A stretch of DNA of 64,000 bases from NCBI RefSeq assembly GCF_003330765.1, contig NZ_CP024902.1, forward strand, positions 2,604,001 through 2,668,000. Direction: 5' to 3'. Both the position numbers and the translations under genes were made by a program. Positions within the stretch are counted from its first letter, which is position 1, and the number at the start of each line of letters is the position of its first letter. Positions 1 through 8,918 of the stretch are shown piece after piece. This DNA is from Burkholderia pyrrocinia. GTDB lineage: Bacteria > Pseudomonadota > Gammaproteobacteria > Burkholderiales > Burkholderiaceae. The notes under the pieces are model-generated. The model was not told where the DNA came from, made no database searches, and worked only from the letters and a program-made list of their open reading frames with translations.

Positions 1-347
1 TGCCTGCCGCGACCACCGACCGGCTGGCCGTCGCCCGCCGGGCTGCGCTCGCGCGCAAGAAGCCCGAAGCCGCGACCGCGCCGGTGTTCGTGCCGGCCTT
101 CGCCGGCGCGGCCGGCGCCTACGGCACGGCGCCCACGAGCCGCCCGCAGGCTTCGTTCGCGCGCCGCCTGCTGCGCGCGTGGCCGCTCGCGTTGCTGCTC
201 GCGGGGCTCGTCGGCATCGCCTACTGGGAAGACATGCAGCGCACCGCCGAACTCGCCGACATCGACGCGGCGATGCTCAGCGACGATCTGCCGCTCAACG
301 CGTATCTCGATCACGGGTTCAACGCGTATCTTTCGCGCGCTCACTAA
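1..347 (+). CDS. DUF3619 family protein (5' end outside window)
   Basis: The reading frame is open from the left edge to TAA at 345-347, so the true start lies outside. The visible part ends in one membrane segment (PLALLLAGLVGIAYW), followed by a short acidic tail with DIDAAMLSDDLPLNAYLDHGF. That C-terminus is typical of the DUF3619 proteins that in Burkholderia sit between an ECF-type sigma factor and a DUF3106 protein. The two genes that follow fit that arrangement. No biochemical role is known. A GTG at 84 is in frame but is internal. Confidence 0.8.
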   Translation, partial: PAATTDRLAVARRAALARKKPEAATAPVFVPAFAGAAGAYGTAPTSRPQASFARRLLRAWPLALLLAGLVGIAYWEDMQRTAELADIDAAMLSDDLPLNAYLDHGFNAYLSRAH

Positions 348-373
348 CAGACAATAACGAGGGGATCGCACGG

Positions 374-1129
374 GTGAGTCAGAAGCGCGGCCTGGCCGTA
401 TTTTTCGGATGCGTGATCGCGATCGCCGTTTCCTACGTCGCCACGTATTCTCGATTCCACCCGGCCCCTGCGACGACCGCCGCCGCGGCCAGCAGCCCGG
501 CCGCACCCGCGTCGGCCGCGACCGGGCCGACCACCGAACTTCCCCCGCTGCCGCTGCCCGCCGCCACCGGCCCGCTGTCGTGGGCGCGCCTCACGCCGGC
601 GCAGCACGCGGCACTTGCGCCGTTCGCCGACCAGTGGGACGGCTTCAGTGATGCCCGCAAGCGAAAATGGCTGAAAATCGCGTCGCGTTTCGCGAAGTTG
701 ACGCCCGATGATCAAAAGCGCCTGCAGGAACGGATGACCGAATGGGCGCGGATGACGCCCGAGCAGCGCCGCGTCGCGCGCGAGAACTACCAGAGCGCGA
801 AGGAGCTTTCCGCACAGGCGCGCGAGCGCGCGTGGAAGGCCTACCAGCAACTCCCCGAGGAGCAGAAGGAACGTCTCGCGGCCGCCGAGCGCCGCCGCCG
901 GCCAAGCGTCGTCAGCGCACCGCCGACCGTCGCCGACCGTGACGTCCGCCGCCTCGTCAATTCGCACGAACACCCGGCAAGCGGCGCTGCCACCGCACCG
1001 GCACCCGTATCGGCCGGCGCCGCCGCGACGCCGGTGCCCGCGTCGTCGACAGCCGGCACCGCATCCGCACCAGCCGCCGTGGCGCCGGTGTCGCCCGCCG
1101 ACGCGCCTTCGCTGTTCAAGGGCTCCTGA
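374..1129 (+). CDS. DUF3106 domain-containing protein
   Basis: A 251-residue protein starting at GTG 374. The frame is open further upstream, but that extension is Arg-rich and unlike the family, whereas GTG 374 is followed directly by a membrane anchor (GLAVFFGCVIAIAVSYVA). Next come an Ala/Pro linker and the DUF3106 core at about residues 75-165, recognisable by repeated helices such as LTPAQHAALAPFADQWDGF, TPDDQKRLQERM and MTPEQRRVARENY. The tail is Ala/Pro-rich. It is probably anchored in the inner membrane with the core in the periplasm. It lies 26 bp after DUF3619 and 6 bp before the RDD gene, so the three are likely one transcript. Confidence 0.85.
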   Translation: MSQKRGLAVFFGCVIAIAVSYVATYSRFHPAPATTAAAASSPAAPASAATGPTTELPPLPLPAATGPLSWARLTPAQHAALAPFADQWDGFSDARKRKWLKIASRFAKLTPDDQKRLQERMTEWARMTPEQRRVARENYQSAKELSAQARERAWKAYQQLPEEQKERLAAAERRRRPSVVSAPPTVADRDVRRLVNSHEHPASGAATAPAPVSAGAAATPVPASSTAGTASAPAAVAPVSPADAPSLFKGS

Positions 1130-1135
1130 GCGGCC

Positions 1136-1642
1136 GTGGCGAACGCCCGCGCACCCGAGACCCCGGCCGCCGCGCCGTCCGTGCGGCGGCGCCTCGCCGC
1201 GCTGCTCTACGAAAGCGTGCTGCTGTTCGGCGTCGTGTTCTTCGCCGGGCTCGCGTTCAGCCTCGCGACGCAGCAGCGCAACGGCCTCGTCCATCACAAC
1301 CTGCTCTCCGCATGGGTCGCGCTCGTGGTCGGCGCGTACTTCGTCTGGTTCTGGACGCACGGCGGCCAGACGCTGCCGATGAAGACCTGGCGGCTGCGGC
1401 TCGAATCGTCGAGCGGCAGGCCGCTGAGCGCCGGCCACGCGCTCGTCCGCTATGCGCTCGGCTGGCTGTGGTTCCTGCCGCCGCTCGCGCTGCATCCGCT
1501 CCTCGGCCTGTCGGTGCCCGTCACGCTCGCGCTCGCCGCCGCGTGGATCGTCGCGTGGGCCGGCGCCGCCCGGCTGCATGCCGGCCGCCAGTTCCCGCAC
1601 GACCGGATCGCACGCACGCGCGTCGTCGCCATGCCGCGCTGA
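1136..1642 (+). CDS. RDD family membrane protein
   Basis: A 168-residue integral membrane protein with a GTG start 6 bp after the DUF3106 stop. An RDD-type N-terminus (RRRLAALLYESVLLFGVVFFAGLAF) is followed by hydrophobic segments around residues 20-42, 55-75 and 103-145. The family motif region TLPMKTWRLRLESSSGRPLS lies between the second and third segments. RDD proteins are small membrane proteins of mostly unknown function; some have been linked to ion exchange. It is the last gene of the DUF3619-DUF3106-RDD set. Confidence 0.85.
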   Translation: MANARAPETPAAAPSVRRRLAALLYESVLLFGVVFFAGLAFSLATQQRNGLVHHNLLSAWVALVVGAYFVWFWTHGGQTLPMKTWRLRLESSSGRPLSAGHALVRYALGWLWFLPPLALHPLLGLSVPVTLALAAAWIVAWAGAARLHAGRQFPHDRIARTRVVAMPR

Positions 1643-1798
1643 CGCGCCGCATTCGCCATACGAAAACGGCTCGCCCAGGCTTCCCCCGTCCGGCCTGACG
1701 CCTTGCCGGACAATCGCCGACCGTTTGGTGCGACAGATTACACAACCCCCTTTCATTCACTGCTAAACACCCTGCGGCGGTCGTAATAAGAACGTCTC

Positions 1799-1820
1799 GT
1801 GACTGTCACGGCACAGTCAC
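1799..1820 (+). promoter_or_regulatory. perfect 8-bp inverted repeat upstream of the LpxH-like gene
   Basis: GTGACTGT and ACAGTCAC (1799-1806 and 1813-1820) flank a 6-nt spacer, CACGGC. It lies 46 bp before the start of the phosphoesterase gene. It could be an operator or a small RNA hairpin; the sequence does not decide between them. Confidence 0.35.
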
Positions 1821-1866
1821 GCCCGCATGGCGGAATGCCGGTAATGTCAACCGGCGCGAGTCATGC

Positions 1867-2805
1867 ATGGGCCAGAAAACGTCTGCGACCTCCCTGTTCC
1901 GTCACCCGCTCGGCGCCCGCGCCGCCACCGCCTTCCTGTCCGGCTCGGCCGCAATCGATGGCGTGGTGTCGCAAGAACCGCCAGCCGCGCACGCCACGCA
2001 GCACGACGACCCCGACCCGTCCGCCCATCGCTACCGCACCATCTGGCTGTCCGACATCCACCTCGGCTCGAGCGGCTGCCAGGCGCCGTACCTGCTCGAC
2101 TTCCTGCGCCACAACGATTCGGAATACCTGTACCTCGTCGGCGACATCATCGACGGCTGGCAGCTGAAGAAAGGCTGGTACTGGCCGCAGGCGCACAACG
2201 ACGTCGTGCAGAAGATCCTGCGCAAGGCGCGCAAGGGCACCCAGGTCGTCTACATCCCCGGCAACCACGACGAAGGCGCGCGGCAGTTCTGCGATCTCGC
2301 GTTCGGCGACATCCAGGTGCGCGGCGAGGCGTTCCACACGACGCTCGCAGGCAAACGTTTGTGGATCGTGCACGGCGACCTGTTCGACGGCGTGATCCAG
2401 CACGCGAAGTGGCTCGCGTACCTCGGCGACACGCTCTACACGCTGATCCTCGTGCTGAACCGCTGGTTCAACCGGATCCGCAGCCGGCTCGGCTTCCAGT
2501 ACTGGTCGCTGTCGCAGTACCTGAAGCACCAGGTAAAGAACGCGGTCAACTTCATCTCGCAGTTCGAGACCGTGATGACCGACGAGGCGCGCCGCCGCGG
2601 CTGCGACGGCGTCGTGTGCGGCCACATCCACAAGGCGGAGATCCGCGACATCGACGGCGTGCTGTACTGCAACGACGGCGACTGGGTCGAAAGCCTGTCC
2701 GCGCTCGTCGAAACGATGGAAGGCGAACTGAAGATCGTCTACTGGACGGTGATGCGCACCGCGCCGTCGGAGACCACGTCGCGCAAGGCCAAGGCCACTG
2801 CCTGA
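1867..2805 (+). CDS. UDP-2,3-diacylglucosamine diphosphatase-like metallophosphoesterase
   Basis: A 312-residue calcineurin-like phosphoesterase of the LpxH/YbbF type. The metal-binding signatures are all present: D63-x-H65 (SDIHLG), GDIID 92-96, GNHDE 132-136, HGD at about 169-171 and GHIH 252-255. LpxH family enzymes hydrolyse UDP-2,3-diacylglucosamine to lipid X in lipid A synthesis. This longer form may be a paralogue acting on another nucleotide-linked lipid, so I give no symbol. The first 55 residues are not conserved and there is no good ribosome site at 1867; a later GTG start is possible. A glycosyltransferase follows 30 bp downstream. Confidence 0.8.
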   Translation: MGQKTSATSLFRHPLGARAATAFLSGSAAIDGVVSQEPPAAHATQHDDPDPSAHRYRTIWLSDIHLGSSGCQAPYLLDFLRHNDSEYLYLVGDIIDGWQLKKGWYWPQAHNDVVQKILRKARKGTQVVYIPGNHDEGARQFCDLAFGDIQVRGEAFHTTLAGKRLWIVHGDLFDGVIQHAKWLAYLGDTLYTLILVLNRWFNRIRSRLGFQYWSLSQYLKHQVKNAVNFISQFETVMTDEARRRGCDGVVCGHIHKAEIRDIDGVLYCNDGDWVESLSALVETMEGELKIVYWTVMRTAPSETTSRKAKATA

Positions 2806-2835
2806 CACAACCCTACTTACAGGACACATGCCGCG

Positions 2836-3870
2836 ATGAAGATCATGATCGTCACCGACGCGTGGGAACCGCAGGTCAACGGCGTCGTGCGCACGCTGAA
2901 GAGCACGTCGCGTGAACTCACGGCGCTCGGCCACCGCGTCGAACTGCTGACGCCGCTGGAATTCCGCACGGTGCCCTGCCCGACCTACCCCGAGATCCGC
3001 CTGTCGATCCTGCCGTACCGCAAGCTGCGCGCGCGGATCGACGCGTTCGCGCCCGATGCGCTGCACATCGCGACCGAAGGCCCGCTCGGCCTCGCCGCGC
3101 GACGCTATGCGCGCACGCACAAGCTGCCGTATACGACCGCGTACCACACGCGCTTTCCGGAATACGTGCAGGCGCGCTTCGGCATCCCGCTGGCCGCGAC
3201 CTACCGCTTCCTGCACTGGTTCCACGGCCCGTCGCTCTCGGTAATGGCGCCGACGCCGGTCGTCAAGCAGGATCTCGAGAAATTCGGCTTCACGAACGTC
3301 GTGCTGTGGACCCGCGGCGTCGACCTCGACGTGTTCCGGCCGATTGAATCGAAGGTGCTCAATACCGCGCGGCCGATCTTCCTGTACGTGGGCCGCGTCG
3401 CGATCGAGAAGAACGTCGAGGCGTTCCTGCGCCTCGACCTGCCCGGCTCGAAGTGGGTCGCGGGCGAGGGTCCTGCGCTCGCGGAGCTGAAGTCGCGCTA
3501 TCCGGAGGTGAACTATCTCGGCGTGCTGTCACAGGCCGAGCTCGCGAAGGTGTATGCTGCGGCCGACGTGTTCGTGTTCCCGAGTCGCACCGACACGTTC
3601 GGCCTCGTGCTGCTCGAGGCGCTCGCCTGCGGCACGCCGGTTGCCGCATATCCCGTCACGGGCCCGATCGACGTGCTCGGCGACAGCGATGCCGGCGCGA
3701 TGCACGAGGACCTGCAGGAAGCCTGCCTCGAGGCGCTGAAGATCGAACGCACGACGGCGCGCGCGTGGGCGGAACGCTTCTCGTGGCGCGCGGCATCCGA
3801 GCAGTTCGCGTCGCATCTGAAGCCGCTGCCGAAGACCGCGTACTCGCCAGCCGAAGGTGCCGCCGTTTGA
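2836..3870 (+). CDS. glycosyltransferase family 4 (group 1) protein
   Basis: A 344-residue GT-B fold enzyme. The N-terminal half has the acceptor-side motif DAWEPQVNGVVRTL and the HIATEGPLG and AYHTRFPEYV elements seen in PimB/MgtA-like mannosyl- and glucosyltransferases that act on lipid acceptors. The C-terminal half has the donor-binding E-x7-E region within SRTDTFGLVLLEALACGTPVAA. It probably transfers a sugar from a nucleotide donor to a diacylglycerol-type lipid, but donor and acceptor cannot be read from sequence. It is flanked by the LpxH-like gene and dgkA, which supports a lipid or envelope role. Its TGA overlaps the TTG start of dgkA. Confidence 0.85.
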   Translation: MKIMIVTDAWEPQVNGVVRTLKSTSRELTALGHRVELLTPLEFRTVPCPTYPEIRLSILPYRKLRARIDAFAPDALHIATEGPLGLAARRYARTHKLPYTTAYHTRFPEYVQARFGIPLAATYRFLHWFHGPSLSVMAPTPVVKQDLEKFGFTNVVLWTRGVDLDVFRPIESKVLNTARPIFLYVGRVAIEKNVEAFLRLDLPGSKWVAGEGPALAELKSRYPEVNYLGVLSQAELAKVYAAADVFVFPSRTDTFGLVLLEALACGTPVAAYPVTGPIDVLGDSDAGAMHEDLQEACLEALKIERTTARAWAERFSWRAASEQFASHLKPLPKTAYSPAEGAAV

Positions 3871-4397
3871 AACGAGACCTGAACGACAAGACCCCGCCCA
3901 CCGCCGCGACGCAGCAACGACACCGCCCGTTCGACGAAGAAGAGCCGCACGCCGAAGCGGACCCGCACGAGCCGCTCGGCCCCGACGATCGACTGACGCC
4001 GCTGCCGCCGAACCCGTACAAGCGCCACCGCGGCATTACGCGCGCGTGGTACGCGCTCAAGCATTCGCTGAACGGCTTTCGTGTCGCGATCCGCGAGGAG
4101 AGCGCGTTTCGCCAGGAGCTCACGCTCGCCGCGCTGATGCTCCCGATCGGCGCCTTCGCGCCGGTACCGGCCGCATCGCACGCGCTGCTGATCGGCTCGG
4201 TGCTGCTCGTGCTGATCGTCGAGTTGCTGAACTCGAGCGTCGAGGCCGCGATCGACCGCATCTCGCTCGAACGCCACGAGCTCTCCAAGCGCGCGAAGGA
4301 CCTCGGCAGCGCGGCCGTGACGGTCGCGCTGTTCGCGTGCGTGACGACGTGGGGCTTCGTGCTCGGCCCGGTCGTCGCACACTGGCTCGGCTTCTAG
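3867..4397 (+). CDS. dgkA: diacylglycerol kinase
   Basis: A 176-residue protein starting with TTG at 3867 in a TTGA overlap with the preceding gene. The first 50 residues are hydrophilic and not part of the family. The DgkA core follows, with the membrane-surface helix ALKHSLNGFRVAIREESAFRQE, the active-site segment VELLNSSVEAAIDR, and three membrane helices. DgkA phosphorylates diacylglycerol to phosphatidate in the inner membrane and recycles lipid released by envelope glycan synthesis. Coupling to the glycosyltransferase suggests coordinated lipid turnover. Confidence 0.9.
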   Translation: MKRDLNDKTPPTAATQQRHRPFDEEEPHAEADPHEPLGPDDRLTPLPPNPYKRHRGITRAWYALKHSLNGFRVAIREESAFRQELTLAALMLPIGAFAPVPAASHALLIGSVLLVLIVELLNSSVEAAIDRISLERHELSKRAKDLGSAAVTVALFACVTTWGFVLGPVVAHWLGF

Positions 4398-4503
4398 ACG
4401 GCCGCCCGGCGGGCGCCTTCCGCACCGTCTGCGTGCGGCGCTGCACCATACACCGCGCGGGGCCGCGATCACGAAATGCGCCCGATGTGGCGAAACCCCG
4501 GTT

Positions 4504-4509
4504 TATAAT
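4504..4509 (+). promoter_or_regulatory. candidate -10 box of the TetR-LOG operon
   Basis: A perfect TATAAT lies 95 bp before the TetR start in the 206-bp gap after dgkA. No convincing -35 hexamer stands 16-18 bp upstream, so this is a -10 call only. Confidence 0.4.
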
Positions 4510-4603
4510 CGTCCGCTAGACATAGAACAGCAACCCGCGCCGGACGAATCTCGCAGCATCGATTGCAGCGCCCGCCAGTCCGGCACACACAGGGCCGGAC
4601 GAC

Positions 4604-5362
4604 ATGGAAGCGAAACCTCCCCGCCGCACCCGCGAACGGATTCTCGAGTTGTCGTTGAAACTCTTCAACGAGATCGGCGAGCCGAACGTCACGACCACGA
4701 CGATCGCCGAGGAAATGGAAATCAGTCCAGGCAACCTGTACTACCATTTCCGCAACAAGGACGACATCATCAACAGCATCTTCGCGCAGTTCGAGCAGCA
4801 GATCGAACGGCGGCTGCGCTTCCCCGAAGATCATCGTCCGACGATCGACGAAACCTGGTCGTACCTGCAGTACATGGCCGATTTCATGTGGACCTACCGG
4901 TTCCTGTATCGCGACCTCAACGACCTGCTCGCCCGCAACCGCACGCTCGAGACGCACTTCAAGCAGATCATCAGCCACAAGGTGCGCTTCGCGCACGATA
5001 TGTGCGAGCTGCTCGTGTCCGACGCCGAGATGGTCGCGACCCCCGCCGAGATCGAGGTCATCGCGACCAACATGGCCGTCATCTCGACGTACTGGCTGTC
5101 GTATCAGTACGTGATGCATCCGCGCAAATACAACGACCAGGACGCGATCCGCGAGGAACTGCACCAGGTCAGCATGCACGTGATCTCCGTGATGGCACCG
5201 TACCTGCGCGGCCGTTCGCGCCAGCTGTTCGACGATCTGGTCTCCGGCAAGCTGCCCAAGCGACAGTTCACCGACTACCTGCCGCCGCGCGACGGTTCGC
5301 CGCGCCCTGCCGGCGGGCCGGTCACCGTTGGGCAGCCCCCGGTCAAGGACGCCAAGCAATGA
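4604..5362 (+). CDS. TetR/AcrR family transcriptional regulator
   Basis: A 252-residue regulator. The N-terminal helix-turn-helix spans about residues 8-55, with the family signature ISPGNLYYHFRNKDDII. The C-terminal ligand or dimer domain has no recognisable ligand motif, and the last 20 residues are Pro-rich. Its stop overlaps the LOG start in ATGA at 5359-5362, so the two are translated together. The target is unknown; self-regulation from the TATAAT-containing leader is the simplest guess. Confidence 0.9.
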   Translation: MEAKPPRRTRERILELSLKLFNEIGEPNVTTTTIAEEMEISPGNLYYHFRNKDDIINSIFAQFEQQIERRLRFPEDHRPTIDETWSYLQYMADFMWTYRFLYRDLNDLLARNRTLETHFKQIISHKVRFAHDMCELLVSDAEMVATPAEIEVIATNMAVISTYWLSYQYVMHPRKYNDQDAIREELHQVSMHVISVMAPYLRGRSRQLFDDLVSGKLPKRQFTDYLPPRDGSPRPAGGPVTVGQPPVKDAKQ

Positions 5363-5940
5363 AGGCAGTCTGCGTTTACTGCGGCTCGTCGTCCGGCGTG
5401 CGGCCCGTCTATGCCGACGCCGCGCGCGCATTCGGCCGTGCGCTCGTCGATGCAGGCCTCACGCTCGTCTACGGCGGCGGCCGCGTCGGCCTGATGGGCG
5501 TGATCGCCGACGAAGTGATGGCGGCCGGCGGGCATGCGGTCGGCGTGATCCCCGAACTGCTCGTCGACAAGGAAGTCGGCCATACGGGGCTGTCGGAACT
5601 GCACGTCGTGCCCGACATGCACCACCGCAAGAAAATGATGGCCGACCTCGCCGACGCATTCGTCGCGATGCCCGGCGGCGCCGGCACGCTCGAGGAGCTC
5701 TTCGAGGTCTACACGTGGGCGCAGCTCGGCTATCACCGCAAACCCGTCGCGCTCTACAACATCGATTCGTTCTACGATCCGCTGATCGCACTGCTGCGCC
5801 ATACGGTCGACGAGGGTTTCATGCAGCCGGCCTATTTCGACGCGCTGTGCGTCGATTCGGAACCCGTCGAACTGATCGAGCGGCTGCGCCGCTACCAGCC
5901 ACCCGCCCGCGACAAGTGGGCGCCCGACTCGGCGAAGTAA
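5359..5940 (+). CDS. LOG family protein (nucleoside 5'-monophosphate phosphoribohydrolase)
   Basis: A 193-residue Rossmann-fold protein of the LOG/TIGR00730 type. It has the N-terminal VYCGSSSG motif, YGGGRVGLMG, and the catalytic signature MPGGAGTLEELFE (PGGxGTxxE). Family members remove ribose 5-phosphate from cytokinin riboside monophosphates or AMP. In a Burkholderia the substrate is more likely AMP or a related nucleotide than a plant hormone, but that is inference. The length is normal. It starts inside the TetR stop (ATGA). Confidence 0.9.
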   Translation: MKAVCVYCGSSSGVRPVYADAARAFGRALVDAGLTLVYGGGRVGLMGVIADEVMAAGGHAVGVIPELLVDKEVGHTGLSELHVVPDMHHRKKMMADLADAFVAMPGGAGTLEELFEVYTWAQLGYHRKPVALYNIDSFYDPLIALLRHTVDEGFMQPAYFDALCVDSEPVELIERLRRYQPPARDKWAPDSAK

Positions 5941-5962
5941 CCTTCCCCGGGACCCGCACGCG

Positions 5963-6724
5963 ATGACCTCACCGTCCGGCCGCAAGGCCGTCCTCATCAC
6001 CGGCGCGAGCCGCGGCATCGGCCGCGCGACCGCCGTGCTCGCAGCCGAGCGCGGCTGGGACGTCGGCATCAACTATGCGCGCGACGCGGCGGCGGCCGAA
6101 CGCGCCGCGCAGGCCGTCCGCGACGCGGGCGGCCGTGCGTGCGTCGTTGCGGGCGACGTCGCGAACGAGGCCGATGTCGTCGCGATGTTCGACACCGTCG
6201 CTGCCGCATTCGGACGCCTCGACGCGCTCGTCAACAACGCGGGCATCGTCGCGCCATCGATGCCGCTCGCCGACATGCCGGCCGATCGGCTGCGGCGGAT
6301 GTTCGACACCAACGTGCTCGGCGCGTACCTGTGTGCGCGCGAAGCCGCGCGCCGGCTGTCCACCGACCGCGGCGGCCGCGGCGGCGCGATCGTCAATGTG
6401 TCGTCGATCGCGTCCCGGCTCGGCTCGCCGAACGAATACGTCGACTACGCGGGCTCGAAAGGCGCGGTCGACTCGCTGACGATCGGTCTTGCGAAGGAAC
6501 TCGGCCCGCACGGCGTGCGCGTCAACGCGGTGCGCCCCGGCCTGATCGAGACCGAAATCCACGCGAGCGGCGGCCAGCCGGGCCGGGCGGCCCGCCTCGG
6601 CGCACAGACGCCACTCGGCCGCGCGGGCGAAGCGCAGGAGATCGCCGAAGCGATCGTCTGGCTGCTTGGCGACGCGGCGTCTTACACGACGGGCGCCCTG
6701 CTCGACGTCGGCGGCGGCCGGTAA
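5963..6724 (+). CDS. SDR family oxidoreductase
   Basis: A 253-residue classical short-chain dehydrogenase. The cofactor loop TGASRGIG is at residues 14-21 and NNAG follows the fourth strand. The catalytic set is present: Ser in VNVSSIAS and the YxxxK pair in YAGSKG. The C-terminus ends in GALLDVGGGR, usual for NAD(P)-dependent FabG-like reductases. The lack of an acidic residue after the second strand and the sequence NYARD suggest NADP(H). The substrate is not identifiable. It follows the LOG gene by 22 bp. Confidence 0.85.
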   Translation: MTSPSGRKAVLITGASRGIGRATAVLAAERGWDVGINYARDAAAAERAAQAVRDAGGRACVVAGDVANEADVVAMFDTVAAAFGRLDALVNNAGIVAPSMPLADMPADRLRRMFDTNVLGAYLCAREAARRLSTDRGGRGGAIVNVSSIASRLGSPNEYVDYAGSKGAVDSLTIGLAKELGPHGVRVNAVRPGLIETEIHASGGQPGRAARLGAQTPLGRAGEAQEIAEAIVWLLGDAASYTTGALLDVGGGR

Positions 6725-6813
6725 CCCGCACTTGCGGCGCATCAAAAGCGCCGCCTGAATCAATTCGTCGTCACGACACCACAAATCTCCACAATTCCGT
6801 GACACTATCAGTA

Positions 6814-6851
6814 AACGTCCGTAACAATTCCATGATCTACTAGCGGACGTT
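6814..6851. repeat. 8-bp inverted repeat in the leader of the GT39 gene
   Basis: AACGTCCG at 6814-6821 and CGGACGTT at 6844-6851 are perfect inverted copies separated by 22 bp. They lie in the 229-bp gap before the glycosyltransferase, 103 bp from its start. An operator pair or a loop structure is possible; no known box is recognised. Confidence 0.3.
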
Positions 6852-6953
6852 CAGACAGTCGTCATCCACGCCTGTCCGTCGCCGCTTTGATATGGCACTT
6901 ATCGGTCCGGCCCATGTCGCCGAACCGGCTCGCCCAGACCCGAGATCTTTTCC

Positions 6954-8846
6954 ATGCCTGGAACCGCAGCGCCCAGCCGGCGACGCACGTCTGTGCCCGC
7001 TCCGGCCCCGCACACCCGCTCGACCGCCGACGCCGGCCTCACCGCGACGCCCGACGCCGCCGGTACGCCTGCCGTGGCCGCAACGGCCGCGACCGGCACC
7101 ACCCGCGACCGCTCGCTCCTGCTCGGCTGGCGGGCCTGGCTGTTCGTCGCCGCACTGGTCTGCGCGTATACGCTGCCGGGCGTGCTCGGCCACGATCCGT
7201 GGAAACAGGACGAAACCTACACGTTCGGCATCATCCAGCACATGCTCGAGACCGGCGACTTCGTCGTGCCCACCAATGCCGGCCTGCCGTTCATGGAAAA
7301 GCCGCCGCTTTACGCGTGGGTCGCGACCAGCCTCGCGTGGCTGCTGCAGCGTGTGATGCCGCTGCACGACGCAGCACGGCTCGCGAGCGCGCTGTTCGCC
7401 GCGCTCGCGTTCGGCTTCATCGCGCGCGCGGCGCGCGTAGCCAACCGCACAGACAGCTGGTTCGACCTGCGCGTGATCGGCCCCGTCGTGCTGAGCGCGG
7501 GCACGCTCGTCGTGATCAAGCACATGCACGACATGATGACGGACGTCGCGCTGTTCGCCGGCACGGCGATGGGCTTCTGCGGGCTGCTCGAACTCGTGAT
7601 GCAGCACGTCGCGCGCGCGCAGCAAATGCGGCACGGGCTGCCGGTCCAGCCGTCGGGCCGCTGGGCCGCGCCGATCTTCGGCGCGGGCGTCGGCATCGCG
7701 CTGATGACGAAGGGGCTGTTCGTGCCGCTCGTGTTCGCGGCCACCCTCACGGGCACGCTCGTGCTCTACCCGGCCTGCCGCACCCGCTCGTTCGCACGCG
7801 CGCTCGGCGTCGCCGCGCTCGTGTTCGCGCCGTTCGCGCTCATCTGGCCGACCGCGCTGTTCCTGCGCTCCGAGACGCTGTTCATGACGTGGTTCTGGGA
7901 CAACAACGTCGGCCGCTTCTTCGGTTTCTCCGTCCCCGAGCTGGGCGCGGAAAACGACAAGCCTTTCTTTATCCTGCGCGCCTTCCTGCTCGTCGGCTTC
8001 CCGGTCGCACCGCTCGCGATCGTTGCGCTCGCGCGCGGTGCATGGCGCGACTGGCGCACGCCGCGCATCGCGCTGCCCGTGCTGTTCGCCGGCATCGGGC
8101 TCGTGGTGCTGCAAGTGTCCGCGACGTCGCGTCAGCTCTACATCCTGCCGTTCTTCGCACCGCTCGCGCTGGTCGCCGCGCAGGCGATCGAACGCCTTCC
8201 GCGCCGGCTGCATCTCGCATGGGATTACCTGAGCCGCATCCTGTTCGGCACGGCCGCCGCGCTCGCATGGGCGATCTGGGCGGTAATGGCCAATCCGGGC
8301 GTGTCGCGTGCGGATCTCGCGCCGCTCGGCCGCTGGCTGCCGCTCGACTGGACGATGCCGATCGAGCCCGCGCTCGTGATCGGCGCGCTCGTGCTGACGG
8401 TCGGCTGGCTGTCGCTGCTGCCGAAGCTGCGCACGACGGGCCTCTGGCGCGGCGCGCTGTCGTGGGGCGCAGGCGCGCTCGTCGCATGGGGGCTCATCTA
8501 TACGCTGCTGCTGCCGTGGCTCGACATCGCGAAGAGCTATCGCTCGGTGTTCGACGACCTGAACGCGCATCTCGCGCTCGAATGGAACGACGGCGACTGC
8601 ATGGCGAGCCTGCACGGGCTCGGCGAATCGGAAGCGCCGATGCTGTACTACTTCTCCGGCATCCAGCACACGCCGATCAACGACGCGAAGACAACGCGCT
8701 GCACGTGGATGATCGTCCAGGGCGTGCGGGCCGTCGATCCGGCGCCCGGCAGCGAATGGAAACTGTTCTGGACAGGCGCGCGCCCGGGCGACAACGAGGA
8801 ACTGCTGCGCGTCTACGTGCGTACGCCCGAACAGCACCTGCAGTAA
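6954..8846 (+). CDS. GT39/ArnT-like membrane glycosyltransferase
   Basis: A 630-residue polytopic membrane protein with about 11-12 hydrophobic segments. The first large loop carries the GT-C acidic signature HDPWKQDE and the following LPFMEKPPLYAW, as in ArnT and protein mannosyltransferase relatives. Such enzymes take a sugar from undecaprenyl phosphate and add it to lipid A or a protein in the periplasm. It could add 4-amino-arabinose, which Burkholderia places on its LPS, but the usual arn neighbours are absent, so the donor is open. The first 55 residues are a low-complexity cytoplasmic leader. Confidence 0.8.
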   Translation: MPGTAAPSRRRTSVPAPAPHTRSTADAGLTATPDAAGTPAVAATAATGTTRDRSLLLGWRAWLFVAALVCAYTLPGVLGHDPWKQDETYTFGIIQHMLETGDFVVPTNAGLPFMEKPPLYAWVATSLAWLLQRVMPLHDAARLASALFAALAFGFIARAARVANRTDSWFDLRVIGPVVLSAGTLVVIKHMHDMMTDVALFAGTAMGFCGLLELVMQHVARAQQMRHGLPVQPSGRWAAPIFGAGVGIALMTKGLFVPLVFAATLTGTLVLYPACRTRSFARALGVAALVFAPFALIWPTALFLRSETLFMTWFWDNNVGRFFGFSVPELGAENDKPFFILRAFLLVGFPVAPLAIVALARGAWRDWRTPRIALPVLFAGIGLVVLQVSATSRQLYILPFFAPLALVAAQAIERLPRRLHLAWDYLSRILFGTAAALAWAIWAVMANPGVSRADLAPLGRWLPLDWTMPIEPALVIGALVLTVGWLSLLPKLRTTGLWRGALSWGAGALVAWGLIYTLLLPWLDIAKSYRSVFDDLNAHLALEWNDGDCMASLHGLGESEAPMLYYFSGIQHTPINDAKTTRCTWMIVQGVRAVDPAPGSEWKLFWTGARPGDNEELLRVYVRTPEQHLQ

Positions 8847-8918
8847 CGCAGGATGGCGCGGCGCCCGCGCGAATCCGCGGGCTCGCCCCCTCCCCTCGTC
8901 ACGCAACGGCCCGGATCT